Source: Paragordius varius
Taxonomy: Eukaryota > Nematomorpha
DNA: 64,000 bases
Direction of reading: 5' to 3'
Assembly: GCA_964247055.1 (NCBI GenBank)
Contig: OZ176053.1
Coordinates: 11,222,001 to 11,286,000 of the forward strand
Position 1 is the stretch's first letter; each line of letters starts with the position of its first letter. Under the pieces are notes generated by a model that was not told the DNA's origin, ran no database searches, and saw only the letters and a list, made by a program, of their open reading frames with translations. A program made the translations under genes and the position numbers. Positions 34,201-47,091 of the stretch are shown here, one piece after another.

Positions 34201-36177
34201 TAAAATTGACTGGTTAATCTATACTAACAGAAAAAATTTATTTATCAACAAATGTGTATATATAAATATATATTATATATCATCTCAACACAGAGGAAAT
34301 AGCTACAGTAATGATTAATTTTATCATCCCTCAGATACCAAAACCAACCATTTGATTAAAGAAATTATATACATTACTTTTTGTATATGTACTACAAAAT
34401 ATTACCACGTTTTTTTTAGGATTCTAATCCCCGAAGATGTGGTGATGTTCTAAAGTTTAAGACTTCCGCTCCGTCCTTAATTGCAGGGTGTATGTGTATT
34501 TGTTCGTGTCTCATTTTAACATGTTTGTGTGGAAAAAAACTAATTTTTTTATAATCTATTTCTATTTTTCATCCTCCTTTGTATCTATCAGAAAGATTAA
34601 AAGCATCAATTATATATTTTATCGCTCTAGTTGTTTGTTTTTAGATTCTCTTTAATTGTTAAATGATAATGATTTATTGAGAAATGCTTTCAAGAAAAAT
34701 AAAATTTTTTTGTATCAAGAGATTTTAAGTGCTAAAGGCGCACAAATAAATCGCTATTTTCTCCCATTAGGTCATCGTATAATGGGAACGGAAATCCATT
34801 TTGATTTTTTATGTTACTTATATTGATGTTAATGCACACATGACCTGATATTTGTCATATAAATGATTATCACTTCAAATTGGCAATTTACGTATGGGAT
34901 ATTTTAAAAGGGTCCCATTTAAGAAAAACCTTAGGATATTCAAACTTTATATACCATTAAGATTTTAGTCAGTACATGATAAATGGATTCGTATAATTTA
35001 TAAACCCATTAAAGTTTCAAAACTCTTCGAATTTGGAAAAGGAGCAACTTCATATATAAAATCGCACAATTGCTGTTTAATGTCAAAATGAGTCAAAGTT
35101 TATCAACTTTAGTATGAAACGTTTGATTATTAAAAATTCCATTTTCGAATTTGTAATAAAAATTTTATTAATAGCCTAATGGTTTTATTTTCACTCAAAT
35201 GGATTTTATAAATCATAACTTGAGAGACGGGGTAGGAAGTTTTCAATAACTTTTATGGCATATATAGTTATAAAACTAAAATTTTAATCAAAAATTAAAA
35301 TGTTTTTAGCTCTAAAAAGCGGTTCAACTTCTACTGCCTTGATACTTTTTTGCGTTCGTGGTGGGTATTGATTTAAAGATTTATAAATATATGTTTTTTA
35401 ATTTTTATAATGCACCTAATTTTGGAACACATTTTACTTTGCGAGATTTTGGGGAAAGATGGAATCCGCAAAAGAACATAATTGGCAACGCCATAAATGC
35501 TATGAAATGCCCAAAATTATAATACACACTACTCATAGTATTTCGTCTATAACTTTTTCGAAAGTGCTCACAACATATGTTTTAAAAAATATATATTCTG
35601 TCACTAAATTGATGTAAACTTATGAGTTTATTAAGGTTGAATCAACTTTTATCGATGCTAATGATCAAAACACAATTTACCGCATATTATGAGAAATACT
35701 ATTTTTGTCAAAATAAATGACCAACTAACATTTTCAATTATGGATTTGAAAAGCGTTTGTATTTCATTTGAATTTTCGTTAGATAAGACTCTCAAATCAT
35801 GAGAGCGGATTGCAATAAGCTGGAATTATTGAGCAATGACATTTTAATATGGGCTGGTTCAATTCAAACGTTTTTTTTAACCAATATTTTTATTCAAAAT
35901 TTTTGTTGAAGCGTTTTATAAGTTATTAAAGCAGCTAAATTAAAAAACTTTTAACTCTTTTAGATACCTACTATTTCATAAAAATTTCAATAATATTATA
36001 CTTTTTGGTTGCCCAGAATGTTCTGGTGGCTAATGCCTGTAGCGGCATTGAATTATTCAAAAATTGTTTTTAAATAATTTCAAATGTAATTATGCATGTT
36101 TTAAAAAAGTTTAATTCAAAAAATTATATTAAAATTTAAACATATCGCTTTGAAATATTACAATTTATAGCGTTTTA

Positions 36178-36536
36178 AACATTTCGATTCCAATTGGGAT
36201 ATCTAAAGATCCAAAGTCATTTATAAACCCGTATTGCTTCTATCCAATAAATCATATAAATAAGCCAAATAGTTTCGAAAAAAAGTTCCATATCAAACTA
36301 ATTCGACGCCATTTTTATTTGCAATATTTCAAAATATCGTGTTTATTTCCGCTATATTTAGAATAAATGTTTACCTTGTTATTCATAAAATAAGTATGAT
36401 CAAGATTTTAAATGAATCTTTTTATACTTCTGTCATCAATGTTACATAAGTGCAAATTTTTGCATTGGTGTTTCAAAGATATTAGATATCAAACAGGCCC
36501 GAGAAGACTGAAATGAATGTACTGTAGTTAAGTGTT
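36178..36536. mobile_element. Small TTAA-type MITE, copy 3 (inverted, internally deleted)
   Basis: Reverse-oriented relative to the copies at 23705 and 39520. It starts CATTTCGATTCCAATTGGG, contains AAGTTCCATATCAAACTAAT and TTCGACGCCATTTTTA, and ends AAACAGGCCC...GACTGAAATGAATG...AAGTG before TTAA. It is shorter because part of one end is deleted. Confidence 0.65.
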
Positions 36537-37639
36537 AATAGGCGCTTTATTAAAGGTATGGGAGCTAAAATAATACATTATAAAAATATTACCTAGTCAT
36601 AAAAAAATTAATATGATTTATGAATTATTAAAATTGAAAGGTAAAGAATAATATGCTAAATCTGTATATTAATATAAATAAATTTGTTCAAAAGTAAATT
36701 AAACACATTATTAAAAATTAGAAAAAAAAATAATTTAAATTTTTGATATTGAAACATTATATAGATGTTTGTAATCAATCAAAAAAATTTTTTGCAATAA
36801 CATTAAAAAGTTTATTTGGCGTTATATATTCTGTCAGAAAAAAGTTTGATAAATTATAAATTATTAATCATCCTGCTTTGGCTGGTTAAGGGGGCTTTTA
36901 ACACAAAAAGCTTAGGACAACGACTTGGAATTAGCCAAAAAATCCTACGCTCATTATCTTATTTTTCAGATGAATGTTTCACACCTTATTATTTTGTTAA
37001 TATATCATAAATGATATTTTAAAACGACGCTGGATGTTAATATTTAATAGGTCAAAGTTTAAATATTCTTATCTTCAATGGCAGATCCAATACGATATTT
37101 ACTGATTATGCAATTTAAAGATTTAGAAAAGAATTTCTAAAATATGTTTATAAATAATTAAATTTATTGTTTGGTATGTTATATTATGGCATATGGTATC
37201 ATATCAGAAATACTCAACACGTTCGAATATTAGAAACAAATTTGTTAAATGGGTCAAACACAATTTGAAAAACGTCAAATCTAAAATCGCCAAATGATTC
37301 GTGAAATACTGATTTAACCTTACAAAATAAAAGCAATCAGTCATATGTTAGTAATGAGAAGTGGCTTTATTTTGTAAATTCAAAATGGAAAAATTTAACT
37401 GTCACCTTGCCGAGAGGATCTCTCAGCAAACCAAATCGCTCGATTATAATCTCGGTCTGGTAGGACCACAGCGATATTGTGCATTAATTTTTAAAGCTCG
37501 GTATAACTGTTAATATATAAAGCTATATTTTAACAAATCATTAATCTTAAGTCTATACTATACTATTGAAAAAGGACCGAATTAAGCTAGAAGATATGGT
37601 ATGGTAATTTACCTACTAAATAATGTTCATTCTCACACA

Positions 37640-37830
37640 GCAAAACCAATAAAAGCCATCTTAAAATTAATCGTTAAGAATTTCTTCTGCATCCGCCTTT
37701 CTCTCCTGATCTGGCGCCTTCTGATATTTTGCATTAATGGACACCCTCGCAGAACACCATTTTATAATTTTGAAGTACAAAAATGGTTTGAAAAATGTTT
37801 CCCCACAAAAGACAATCAGTTTTTCTAGCA
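37640..37830. other. GC-richer patch, possibly a transposon relic
   Basis: Base composition rises locally and both strands have open frames of 60-75 codons across it. The minus-strand text around GCGCCAGATCAGGAGAG reminded me of degraded transposase DNA, but no motif identifies it. Unidentified. Confidence 0.2.
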
Positions 37831-39519
37831 TAGCCTTCATATATTACCTGCGAGATGGTTGAAATGTGTAAAAGACGATATATTTTCAATAAAATATATA
37901 AATAACTTACCTGCAAAATTTGTTTTTACACCAATAAACTGGTAAAACCTTGTGAATACATTTAACATAAAATGGCAAAAAGTGTGATTTTTACATTCAA
38001 TAACCACATTTAAACCGCCAATTAAAGACATATGAGAATTCTGATGCAAAAATAATTATTCAACACAATAGTTATTTTGAGGGCCGTATTTATGAAAATT
38101 GATAGGCTATTTATTATGTTAGGCGCCTATTAATATTTGGTGTCATATTAGCACTATATTTATATTCTTTTTTGATGGTAATATATTTAGATTTATACTC
38201 AAGATGTACCCAAAAACATATTTTTCTTGTTTATAATTATCATCTTCTTTTTGTAATTCTGTATTCTAAAATGATTTAGGAATACGTTTGGAGATTATTT
38301 TTCTTTTTATATATGGTATTTGTAAACTTATACTATGTTTTTGGACTATGTATTAAGAAATACTTATTTTAATGTATGAATCGCTAACATAGTTTCTGTT
38401 ATCTATAAATATTCATGTACTTACACAGAGCAATTCAATTTAATTTTAGATTCAATTTTGCTTTCGTGAACTGTTTACTGTTCACATAAAAATTGCTGGT
38501 GGTTTGTCAAAATATGATATAATATCTATTTATGACCTGACACAAAATTACAACAACAAGTCATATTTTTAAATAATTTTTTTATATATAATATTTTATT
38601 TATAGACATAATTAAGTCTCCTCTTTCCAAATAATATCCTGAAAAAATAAATGGGACCCTCTCATTTTGTTGAATTCTCATTATATTTGTATGTAAATAT
38701 TGCACAGAACGAAACGAAAAACACATTAATCATAAAAGCTATTAAGCTGCTAAATTTCTTCAGAGCTTTTTATGACCAATTAACATGATAACCAAAATAT
38801 AACAAATATTGCTTTCTTCTACACTGAAAGTTATGGGAGAGTTGTCTTTTTGCATACCTTAAACAAAATAGTTTTTTCATCAAAGATATTATATAGCTAA
38901 AACATTTAATTTGGTGAAATTTAATCCTAATAATTTAGGTATGACAAAATTATATAAATTAATTTTATTGTTTATGAGCAATTAATTTTTAAACTTTGTT
39001 ATTTTATTATTTTCTTTATAGTTTACGAAAATAAATAAGGGTCCAGTTGATTTTTTGGCTCGTGATTATTTAAATTTTTATTTTCTAATTAATTCATTTA
39101 TTTCAATATGAAAAGACAATAATTCTAAAATTGTATTATATTCGTTAAATAAATGTTGCATTGATACATAGAAATGATACTAGCCCTTAACAAAAAAATT
39201 CTACACAATCATATTGGAGATTATTAACTTTTAAAGTTTTAAAAACATTTTCAATAATATCCATATATCATTAGAATTATTGACCACAAGGAAAGGGTAG
39301 ATATTTCTGATGTGTTTATTGCGAGGCTGCAGACCCATATTTTATATTGTATGAAATTTGAGGCTAATAACTTAGTTTTAATTTTGTACAAGATTTATTT
39401 AAAACAGCTGATTACTTTAAGTTTTTTAGGTTTACTTTCCTACTTTCCTACTTTCCTATTATACAATCTGGCCTAAATATTTTTAGAGAAAAAGCAAGAT
39501 TACCTATTAATAATTTTAA

Positions 39520-40082
39520 CACTTGGATACAACACACTCATTTTAGTCCTTCGATTCAAATTGGGGTAGTTGGATACCCCAGGCCTGTTTAAAATCAAAT
39601 TCTTTAAAAAGTATGGAAGCAATCAAAACCATGGCAAAATTATGCACTTATATAACATTAATAAACCGTAATGTATAAAAAATTATATTCAAAAATACTT
39701 GATATTATTTATTTTCAGCTAAAACTGAAAGGTAAAAATTTAGTCAACGTGACATGTGTCAAATTGTAAAATAAAAAAATAATACAAAATAAACCACTTT
39801 TTCTATTTCTATCAATGTTAGATGTAATTTATATAAAAAATAAGCTTTAGTTTTACCCTTAAAATTAAATGAAGACGATATTTTGCAAAATTTTTGTAAA
39901 ATAAAATGGCGTCGAAGTAGTTTGAGATGGAACTTTGTTTTCAAAACAAAATTTTATTAAGATATTTTGGCATATTTATATAATATTTATCAGGATAGAA
40001 GCATAAATTTAAATTGGGACCGTTTCCTTCAGTTTTTTAAAATTTTTAATTTACAATTAGTACCCCAATTTGAATCGAAGTG
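39520..40082. mobile_element. Small TTAA-type (piggyBac-like) MITE, copy 2, best preserved
   Basis: Flanked by TTAA at 39516-39519 and 40083-40086. The element begins CACTTGG and ends GAATCGAAGTG, with subterminal inverted text CTTCGATTCAAATTGGGGTA / TACCCCAATTTGAATCGAAG. TTAA duplications are characteristic of piggyBac-type transposition, so it is probably a non-autonomous element mobilised in trans. Non-coding. Confidence 0.78.
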
Positions 40083-43000
40083 TTAAAATTGTTACGCATA
40101 AATTTTGGCAAACAGACTGTATCTTAAATGATTAATTCTCCCCATACGAGAGTATTTTACGATAATTGTGAACAAAATATTATGTAATTTAATAACATGT
40201 CTCAGTTAAGGCAAATCAAAGCCAATAATATATATTATCTTTTTTGTATAAAAAATAGGTTATCGTTTTATTAACCAAAATAACTTAAAATTACCAAAAA
40301 AGAACAATTCAAGCTAAACAAATTATACAGTATTGTGATTATAATAAACTTAGTAAAGTGGTTTCCACAGGTGTAATGAACTATAAACGGATTAAAGATA
40401 ATTGTTATTAGTGAGTGAAAAAATGAGCCCTATATTTGACCGATTAAAAAAGATTATTATTATTATTAATTTTATTAAGGTACATTTGGCTAATACTTAA
40501 AAAGTTTAAATATTCTTTAATAAAAAAAACAATAAAATGGATTAGTTTAAAACATTAAATGCCGTCATAAATGTAATTAATAGATCGACGCAAGTTTCAT
40601 TTCTTTTTATAATTAATATAATGGCAAATTCCCAACCTTAGAGAATTATTTATATCCTTTTAACAGTTTGTGGATTAACAAATGCAGCAAACAGAAATAT
40701 ATGAATAGATTACCAATTTTTTAAAATATCTATAACTATAATATCCAAAAATGGCAACTACTGAATGCCAAAAAGTTTCATCATTTACTGAAAAACTACA
40801 ACAGCTTCAGATATTGTTAAACTATTTCGAAATAAATATTTACCTAATTGCATTGATAAGTATACTAGATGTGCCAGTTCAAACAACACTGTAAACTTGT
40901 GAAAACGATGATTTATGAATCATGACATATCGCATTTTCATAAAAACTAATAAAATTATGAATGAGTTTACACCTTTTCTGCCGCTTATGCCAACACCTT
41001 ATATTCACATGAGCAAAAATACTTAAAATATAATCGGCTTAAGGTAGCATGATGTTAGGTAAAATGCCTCAACGATGTGACTTTAGATAATTATTATGTT
41101 TGTTCAAAAACCACTATTTTTGATGGAATGAGGCCACACTGGGGATTATAAAAATCTTTGGTACATGTTAAAAACGGTTTAGTTAATTAACAACATACTT
41201 TTTATCTAATTATAAACTACTAAACATTATAGACTAATTTTAACTTAAAGAATCAAGTTATTTTAAAATTATGTTTCACACTTTTGAAAGTTTAGCATCA
41301 TTGATTTGTGGAGAAAAAGCGTTTTTATAATGTTTGCCTTCTGCTTTTAAATGCCACAAATACGTTATATTTTTTAAATAAAATTTAAGAATGCATGTGT
41401 TTTTCAAATATAACAAGTCGGCATTTACGTATTAAAAAAAAGTCCCATATTAAGGGGTCCAAAATCTTGATCTAGTTAAAAAAATGATAAATAGCTTGGG
41501 TTTTACATATTGTAATTATATATTTTGGGATGAAGCTTTTATCTAACTAGAAAAAATATTAAATATGCAGAGGAATTTTTGGGACTTTTTATTAATTAGC
41601 CCCTTTTAGGTTCCTTTTTTATTTTATCTATTGTTCATCCAAATCTTTAAACTGAAAGAAAGATTAATACAACTTCTCTTAATTTTCGATTCTTATTAAA
41701 AAATGCTGCAGATAAGGATACACTTATACCTTTTAAGCAGCCTGTTACTACCCCCCTGGTAATTAAATATACCCAATTTTGAGATGTTGATAACTTAGAA
41801 ACATGTGCTTTTATGCGACAAAAAAGCAAATTTAAAATTAAAAACATCATCATTTGAAAGTATTAGCCGCTAAAATTTTTATGGATTTTATAAATAGCTA
41901 AAAAACTGGCGACAATAATCTTTGTTTTAAATAAAACTGATTACTTTGACATACTTTGTATTTTGACAGAAGTTTTTTAATATTATTTATCAGGTGTTTG
42001 TTAGTTTTAATATTATTATTTTCAGACAAGCTTTTTTAAACAGTTGAAATACTTCTGAATATATACATATATATATATATATTACACATTATATACAAGG
42101 GAATTTAACCCCACTATATATTGTCTCTACTTGAAACTTAAAAGGTAATAAAGTCTTACATAATGCATCGTTAGCTAAAACCAAATGCTCCATATTAATT
42201 CTTATATATTTTTCTGTCATAATACAATTTACAGGATATTTTTTATAGCGTTCGATTTACTATAGATATGAATGATTTTAGGACGCTTGCAAAGTTCGAA
42301 ACGTATTAAATTCTAAATATCATATATTTATTGCCAATAAATATATTTATATATATGTTATACATTTAATATAAAAATTTTATAAAAATTCAATAAAATT
42401 GGTATATTTTTCAATGCTTTTGTCCCAAATCCTCGAAATGCAAAAATGCGCAGATATTTAATTCGCCATGACAAATAATTATAAAAAATATAGTTAAAAT
42501 TTATTTATTTCACATACGCAAATATTTCAATCGTCGTGACTCAAATAAATCTAAAAAATAAAGTTTTAAATGCGCTCCTACTTCTTCTAAAAAACTTTGG
42601 ATTTGCGTGCATGTTTTAGGATTTATCTAGTTTTTAAAAGAATTTCAGTGTCAAAGGATTGAAGCAACTACTCAAATCCATATAATATTTGTTAAAAATA
42701 CTTTATATATCCCCCAATTAAAGTTATGCCACTTTGAAATTTAAATAAATCTACTAGGAGCAGATTTATTATGAATGTATGTTATTTATTCAAAAATGTA
42801 AGCATAAGTAAAAAAACATAATCATAAGGATGTAAGCATAGAGGCGTAAGCATAATGACATAAGTATTACTTAGTTGAACATGGGTCATTGTTTCCTATT
42901 TAAATTAACATGGCTTAATGGCCTAATTAATTAATTACCAAAAAACTACCACGGCATGGTATGTATGTATGATTGGATATATTCGAAATTATTTATTTGA

Positions 43001-43534
43001 TAAAATACCAGTCAGTGTATTATTATAATCGATACAAAATTCATTTAAATTTACCGAAAAACCAGTCATACATATTTTATTATCGTGTTATGCTGTTAAA
43101 AAAGTGTAATTTGGCTGATAATATTAGCTTACTATTCATCAATAGTTAAATAATGTAATGTTATTATAAAAATAATTATATTACTCTGAGGCGTATTTTC
43201 GATAATTAAAATATTACATGATAATTAATGTTATTTTCTCTATATCATTTCAAATAAACCCGTATTGTTTTTTATTTTCACACAAACTTTCTTGTTTTTC
43301 TATTAAATCCAACAAAAATTTGAAGATATATATAATAATAAAAAATTGGATGTAACTCGTGAAAATAAAATAGAATGAAAAACCCTTATGTATTTTTAGA
43401 ATAAAACCGTAGGCGAGAGTTGAGAGATTATGTTTTGGATGTAAAAATTTAAAAACATATTTGTTTGTATTTCTGATATGTCCATAGTTCTTTGAATATT
43501 ATAATTATTATAAAAAACCCTTGATACCAAAAAT

Positions 43535-44536
43535 ATGTGTAAATTGGTTGTAAAACTCGTATTTAGCATAACGATTCTCATTTGCAAATTAAGACAAATT
43601 AATTCTAGTGATAATATCGAATTCTATTATCGGGACCATGATTGTCCCGAAATTTGGTACCGAAAATATCCAAGTTGTGGGACGGCAGATAGCTTAAAAA
43701 AATCTAAGCTTCTTCAATCACCTATCGACTTATCTGATCCAATATATAATGCGACAATCCCTCCCATCAAACTCAAAAATTATGACCTAACTATTGGAGA
43801 GTGGACATTAGAAAAAACTCAAACAACGTTAGTTATAAAAGTTGAGGGAATCTTACCTTTTATCGATATCCCAAAATCATATGAATTCCAACAGGCTCAC
43901 TTTCATTGGGGGATGGGCGGGAGAAGCCTCATAGGATCAGAACATGCACTAGATGGAAAATTTTATCCACTTGAAGTACATTTAGTACACAAGGACAAGG
44001 TTTCAGGGCAAATAGCTGTTTTGGCCATCTTTTTTGAGTATTCAAGCAAGAAAACTGATAAAGACAACCCTAAGCTTGATCCTATATTTGAGACACTTGA
44101 TATGGATATCAATAATAAGGATTATGGAAGGACTGGAGGTACGCCTAAACTCAAAATTCGATCCAAATTTGCGTTACAAAACTTATTACCCGAAAAATGG
44201 GGTTCATTTTACAGGTATGAAGGATCATTAACCACTCCCCCTTGTACCGAAGGCGTTATTTGGTCTATTCTCAGAGATCGTAATTACATATCGCGTAGAC
44301 AAATGTTTCTGCTTGAACGATTACAGCAGTGTAATGAACATCATAAAACATGTTACGCCAGGACTTCAATTGGACCGAATTATAGGCCAATGCAAGCTAA
44401 GAATAATCGACCCGTATATTTATATAGTCCAGAACCGGAATATAGCATATCCCTGTCAGAGTCCACATACCAAGCTCTATATGCCAAATCTATTATCACA
44501 TTATTAACGTCTGTAGTACTGTATTTCATTTTGTAA
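43535..44536 (+). CDS. Alpha-carbonic anhydrase, intronless, predicted secreted and GPI-anchored (CA IV-like)
   Basis: 333 residues in one open exon. The N-terminus is a signal peptide and the last ~18 residues (SIITLLTSVVLYFIL end) form a hydrophobic tail typical of GPI-anchored CA IV/XV-type enzymes. Alpha-CA landmarks: QSPIDL (61), zinc ligands His122 and His124 in AHFHWG, His149 in LEVHLVH, the GSEHALDG motif, and Thr233/Thr234 in SLTTPPC with Trp243. Cys237 corresponds to the conserved disulfide Cys, pairing with one of the N-terminal Cys37/48. The proton-shuttle His64 position reads Thr98, so catalysis may be slower than in CA II. The enzyme interconverts CO2 and bicarbonate, here outside the cell. 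The lack of introns is notable beside intron-rich neighbours and suggests retroposition or intron loss. Confidence 0.95.
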   Translation: MCKLVVKLVFSITILICKLRQINSSDNIEFYYRDHDCPEIWYRKYPSCGTADSLKKSKLLQSPIDLSDPIYNATIPPIKLKNYDLTIGEWTLEKTQTTLVIKVEGILPFIDIPKSYEFQQAHFHWGMGGRSLIGSEHALDGKFYPLEVHLVHKDKVSGQIAVLAIFFEYSSKKTDKDNPKLDPIFETLDMDINNKDYGRTGGTPKLKIRSKFALQNLLPEKWGSFYRYEGSLTTPPCTEGVIWSILRDRNYISRRQMFLLERLQQCNEHHKTCYARTSIGPNYRPMQAKNNRPVYLYSPEPEYSISLSESTYQALYAKSIITLLTSVVLYFIL

Positions 44537-47091
44537 ATATGTTAAAAACCAATAGTCATATAATTTGGTGAATATTTCCGTCATTATTCAAAAATCCTTT
44601 TAAATAGAGTAACGGGATTTATTGTTATATAGGCCATTTCGGTATTTGAAATGGCTAAAAGAAGATTTACAGTATGCATTCAAATGGTTGTTTATTTATA
44701 TAACACTATATTTGGGCAATGTGCAACACAATAGTGTATGGAAAAAACACCAAGATGTTGAATAAACATTTTTTCTTTACATTACTTTGTTTATTTTATT
44801 CATTATTTTGCTGTTTTTTTCCATTTGCCCAATTAAGTTTAGAAATAAGTCAACCATTAAAATGCATACTGTATTTTACACGTCTGTTGCCATATATAAG
44901 ATTATTCATTTTATTAGCTCAATAATTAAATACAGTCTCTTTCCTTATTTTCAATAATGTAAATAGTAAAAAGGATAAATTTATACATGGCCTTTTAACT
45001 ATTAAAAATTCAAAATGGCCTTGCCTACAATAATATCTTTACTGTATAATTTACTTTGTATAACACAATATGGGATATTTCAAATTTCAAATAAAATATT
45101 AGGTGCATTAGGAAAAGAAAATTCATTATAGAAATTTATCCAAAATAATCAAAACAGCCCAAATTTTAATCTTTAAGAATATAGCAGTTGGAAAAAAGTC
45201 TTAAGGGTATTTGTTTGAAATTGTCTTCTCTCTATACAGATGGTTGTTCGTTTATTATTGGAATCAGGGCGTATTTCTCTTTTGAAAAAACAAATCAATT
45301 TACAAAACTTTTTAACTTATGTTGTTATCAATTAGAGTTTCGGGCGGATGATAAACTCAATTGAGTGATTAAAACAGTTGTCCATATATACTTAACTAGA
45401 TCGTTAAATATAACCGTCTCAGAATCTACTAAATATATCTCTGTGACTTAAAAGATATTTTTATATTCTGAGAATATGGTTTATTTTTGACCTGAAATTA
45501 TACTATAAAAGAAATCAGAGAGTTAGACAATTATATCAATTATAAACGGTGGTTTATATTGGCTCATATTTGCGACATTACCAATTGATAAAGAAGGTTT
45601 CATTCCTGTATTTTCAAACACTCAAAACCTCATAGGAATAAAATATGGAAATGGCTAGTAATAAATTTAAAAATAGATAATAATTTAAATTTATCAAATA
45701 AGAATTTATCCAGGATTTATGAAATGTAAAAAATGGCTTAAAACAAGTTGGTGAATCTATATACAAACCTGTGCAATTCGACATTGATTTGCGCATCTTA
45801 TTTAGCAATTCACCTAGAAAGGGTATTTAAGAAAAGGTGATGAGTATGTTTCGGATGTACCGAATAATCAGGCAACCCAAAAAGGCTGACACGAGCCACA
45901 TTGAATTTAAAACACAACAAATGATTTTTCATTAAATTTTAGCCTAAAAAAATGTAGCTATCAACTCTATTTAGATAAAAATGGTCAAACAAATAATATG
46001 CCATAACATGAGAACAACTTTAAAAAAGGGATTTTTTTAAAAATTTGGGAATCATTGAATTAGATTTGCACAAAATTGGTTTATATTTTGGTCTGTGAAA
46101 ATTTATTATTGGAAAATTAGGTGATAGGGATTCAACTGCATTGGATAAAGTTTAAATCAATTTTATTCTGCTTGCATATGCTTGAGTAGTGTTAGTTGGT
46201 GGAAAATCGAGTTTAATAAATTAAAATTTATAACCGCAAGACTTATTACAAACACCGAGAATAATACAAAAGTCTTACTCAATAATTAAAACAGTTTCTG
46301 TTATAAATCCAATGTGAAGGATATTGACAATTTTTGACAAGGATGAAATTAACAGTCTCAATATCCTGTCAATTTTAAAAACCAGCAGATTCATAATACA
46401 TCAAAAAATTATACTTTTGCAAAACATTTTATAATAATTTTCCATAAAACACGCCAATAGACCTAAAATTTTGTTAGCAATCTTAATTAAATTGCCTCCA
46501 GGAATCCGATTATTCAATACAAAGTCGACTTTTTTTCATACTAAGCAATGGGTCGATAATTTGAGATATTAATTTGAATTATTACAGATAATACATTGAA
46601 TAAAAATAATATTTTACATAATCAACTCATACAATAGTTTTAAGTTAACGTTTCATGGTTCCATCATATAAATAAAAAATTTTATATTAAAAAAAGTAAA
46701 TTAACACTCAGGAAAAGGCAAGGCATAAATAGTTTGCATATTTCATTACAATTAATTTGACAGTATATTTTTCCATTTTTTCTATCATCTACTATCTGGG
46801 CGGCGCTAGCAGATAAACTATGAAAGGCCTACCTAACCTAGTGTATGCTTTAAGAGCTTATTCGTCGGAGAAACTAGTATTGTGCGAAAACCGCGGTTAA
46901 GGATTGAAGATATGATTGAGTATATTATTTTATAATAGTTATGAGAGATTCTGCGATCATAATGATTGAAAATATTTGATAACAAATTTATTTATTATAA
47001 TCTTCTTTATTACATTAATTTCATGTCACTTAATTGGAATAAAATAATTGACTAGTTTTTTTAATATCACAAATAAATGTATATATATATC
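44537..47091. other. Intergenic region between carbonic anhydrase and DPP4-like gene
   Basis: The first few hundred bases are probably the 3' untranslated region of the carbonic anhydrase. A short GC-richer piece lies near 46795-46910 (GGGCGGCGCTAGCAG and GAAAACCGCGGTTAAGG) but has no clear coding potential or repeat partner. Nothing else was recognised. Confidence 0.5.
44761..44766 (+). terminator. Candidate polyadenylation signal of the carbonic anhydrase gene
   Basis: AATAAA lies 225 bases after the stop codon, on the coding strand, and is followed by a T-rich stretch. Confidence 0.4.

Larger units (their letters stand above)
31252..43534. other. 12-kb gene desert with scattered small repeats
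   Basis: Very AT-rich DNA. Apart from the two TTAA-type MITE copies (36178-36536, 39520-40082), microsatellites, and a GC-richer patch at about 37640-37830, I see no gene. Short open frames here lack codon structure, motifs or splice context. Confidence 0.55.

Noticed and set aside
38526-38726. Minus-strand open frame with ERVPFIFSGYYLERGDLIM
   Set aside because: Composition looks somewhat protein-like, but no splice context, partner exons or motif could be found.
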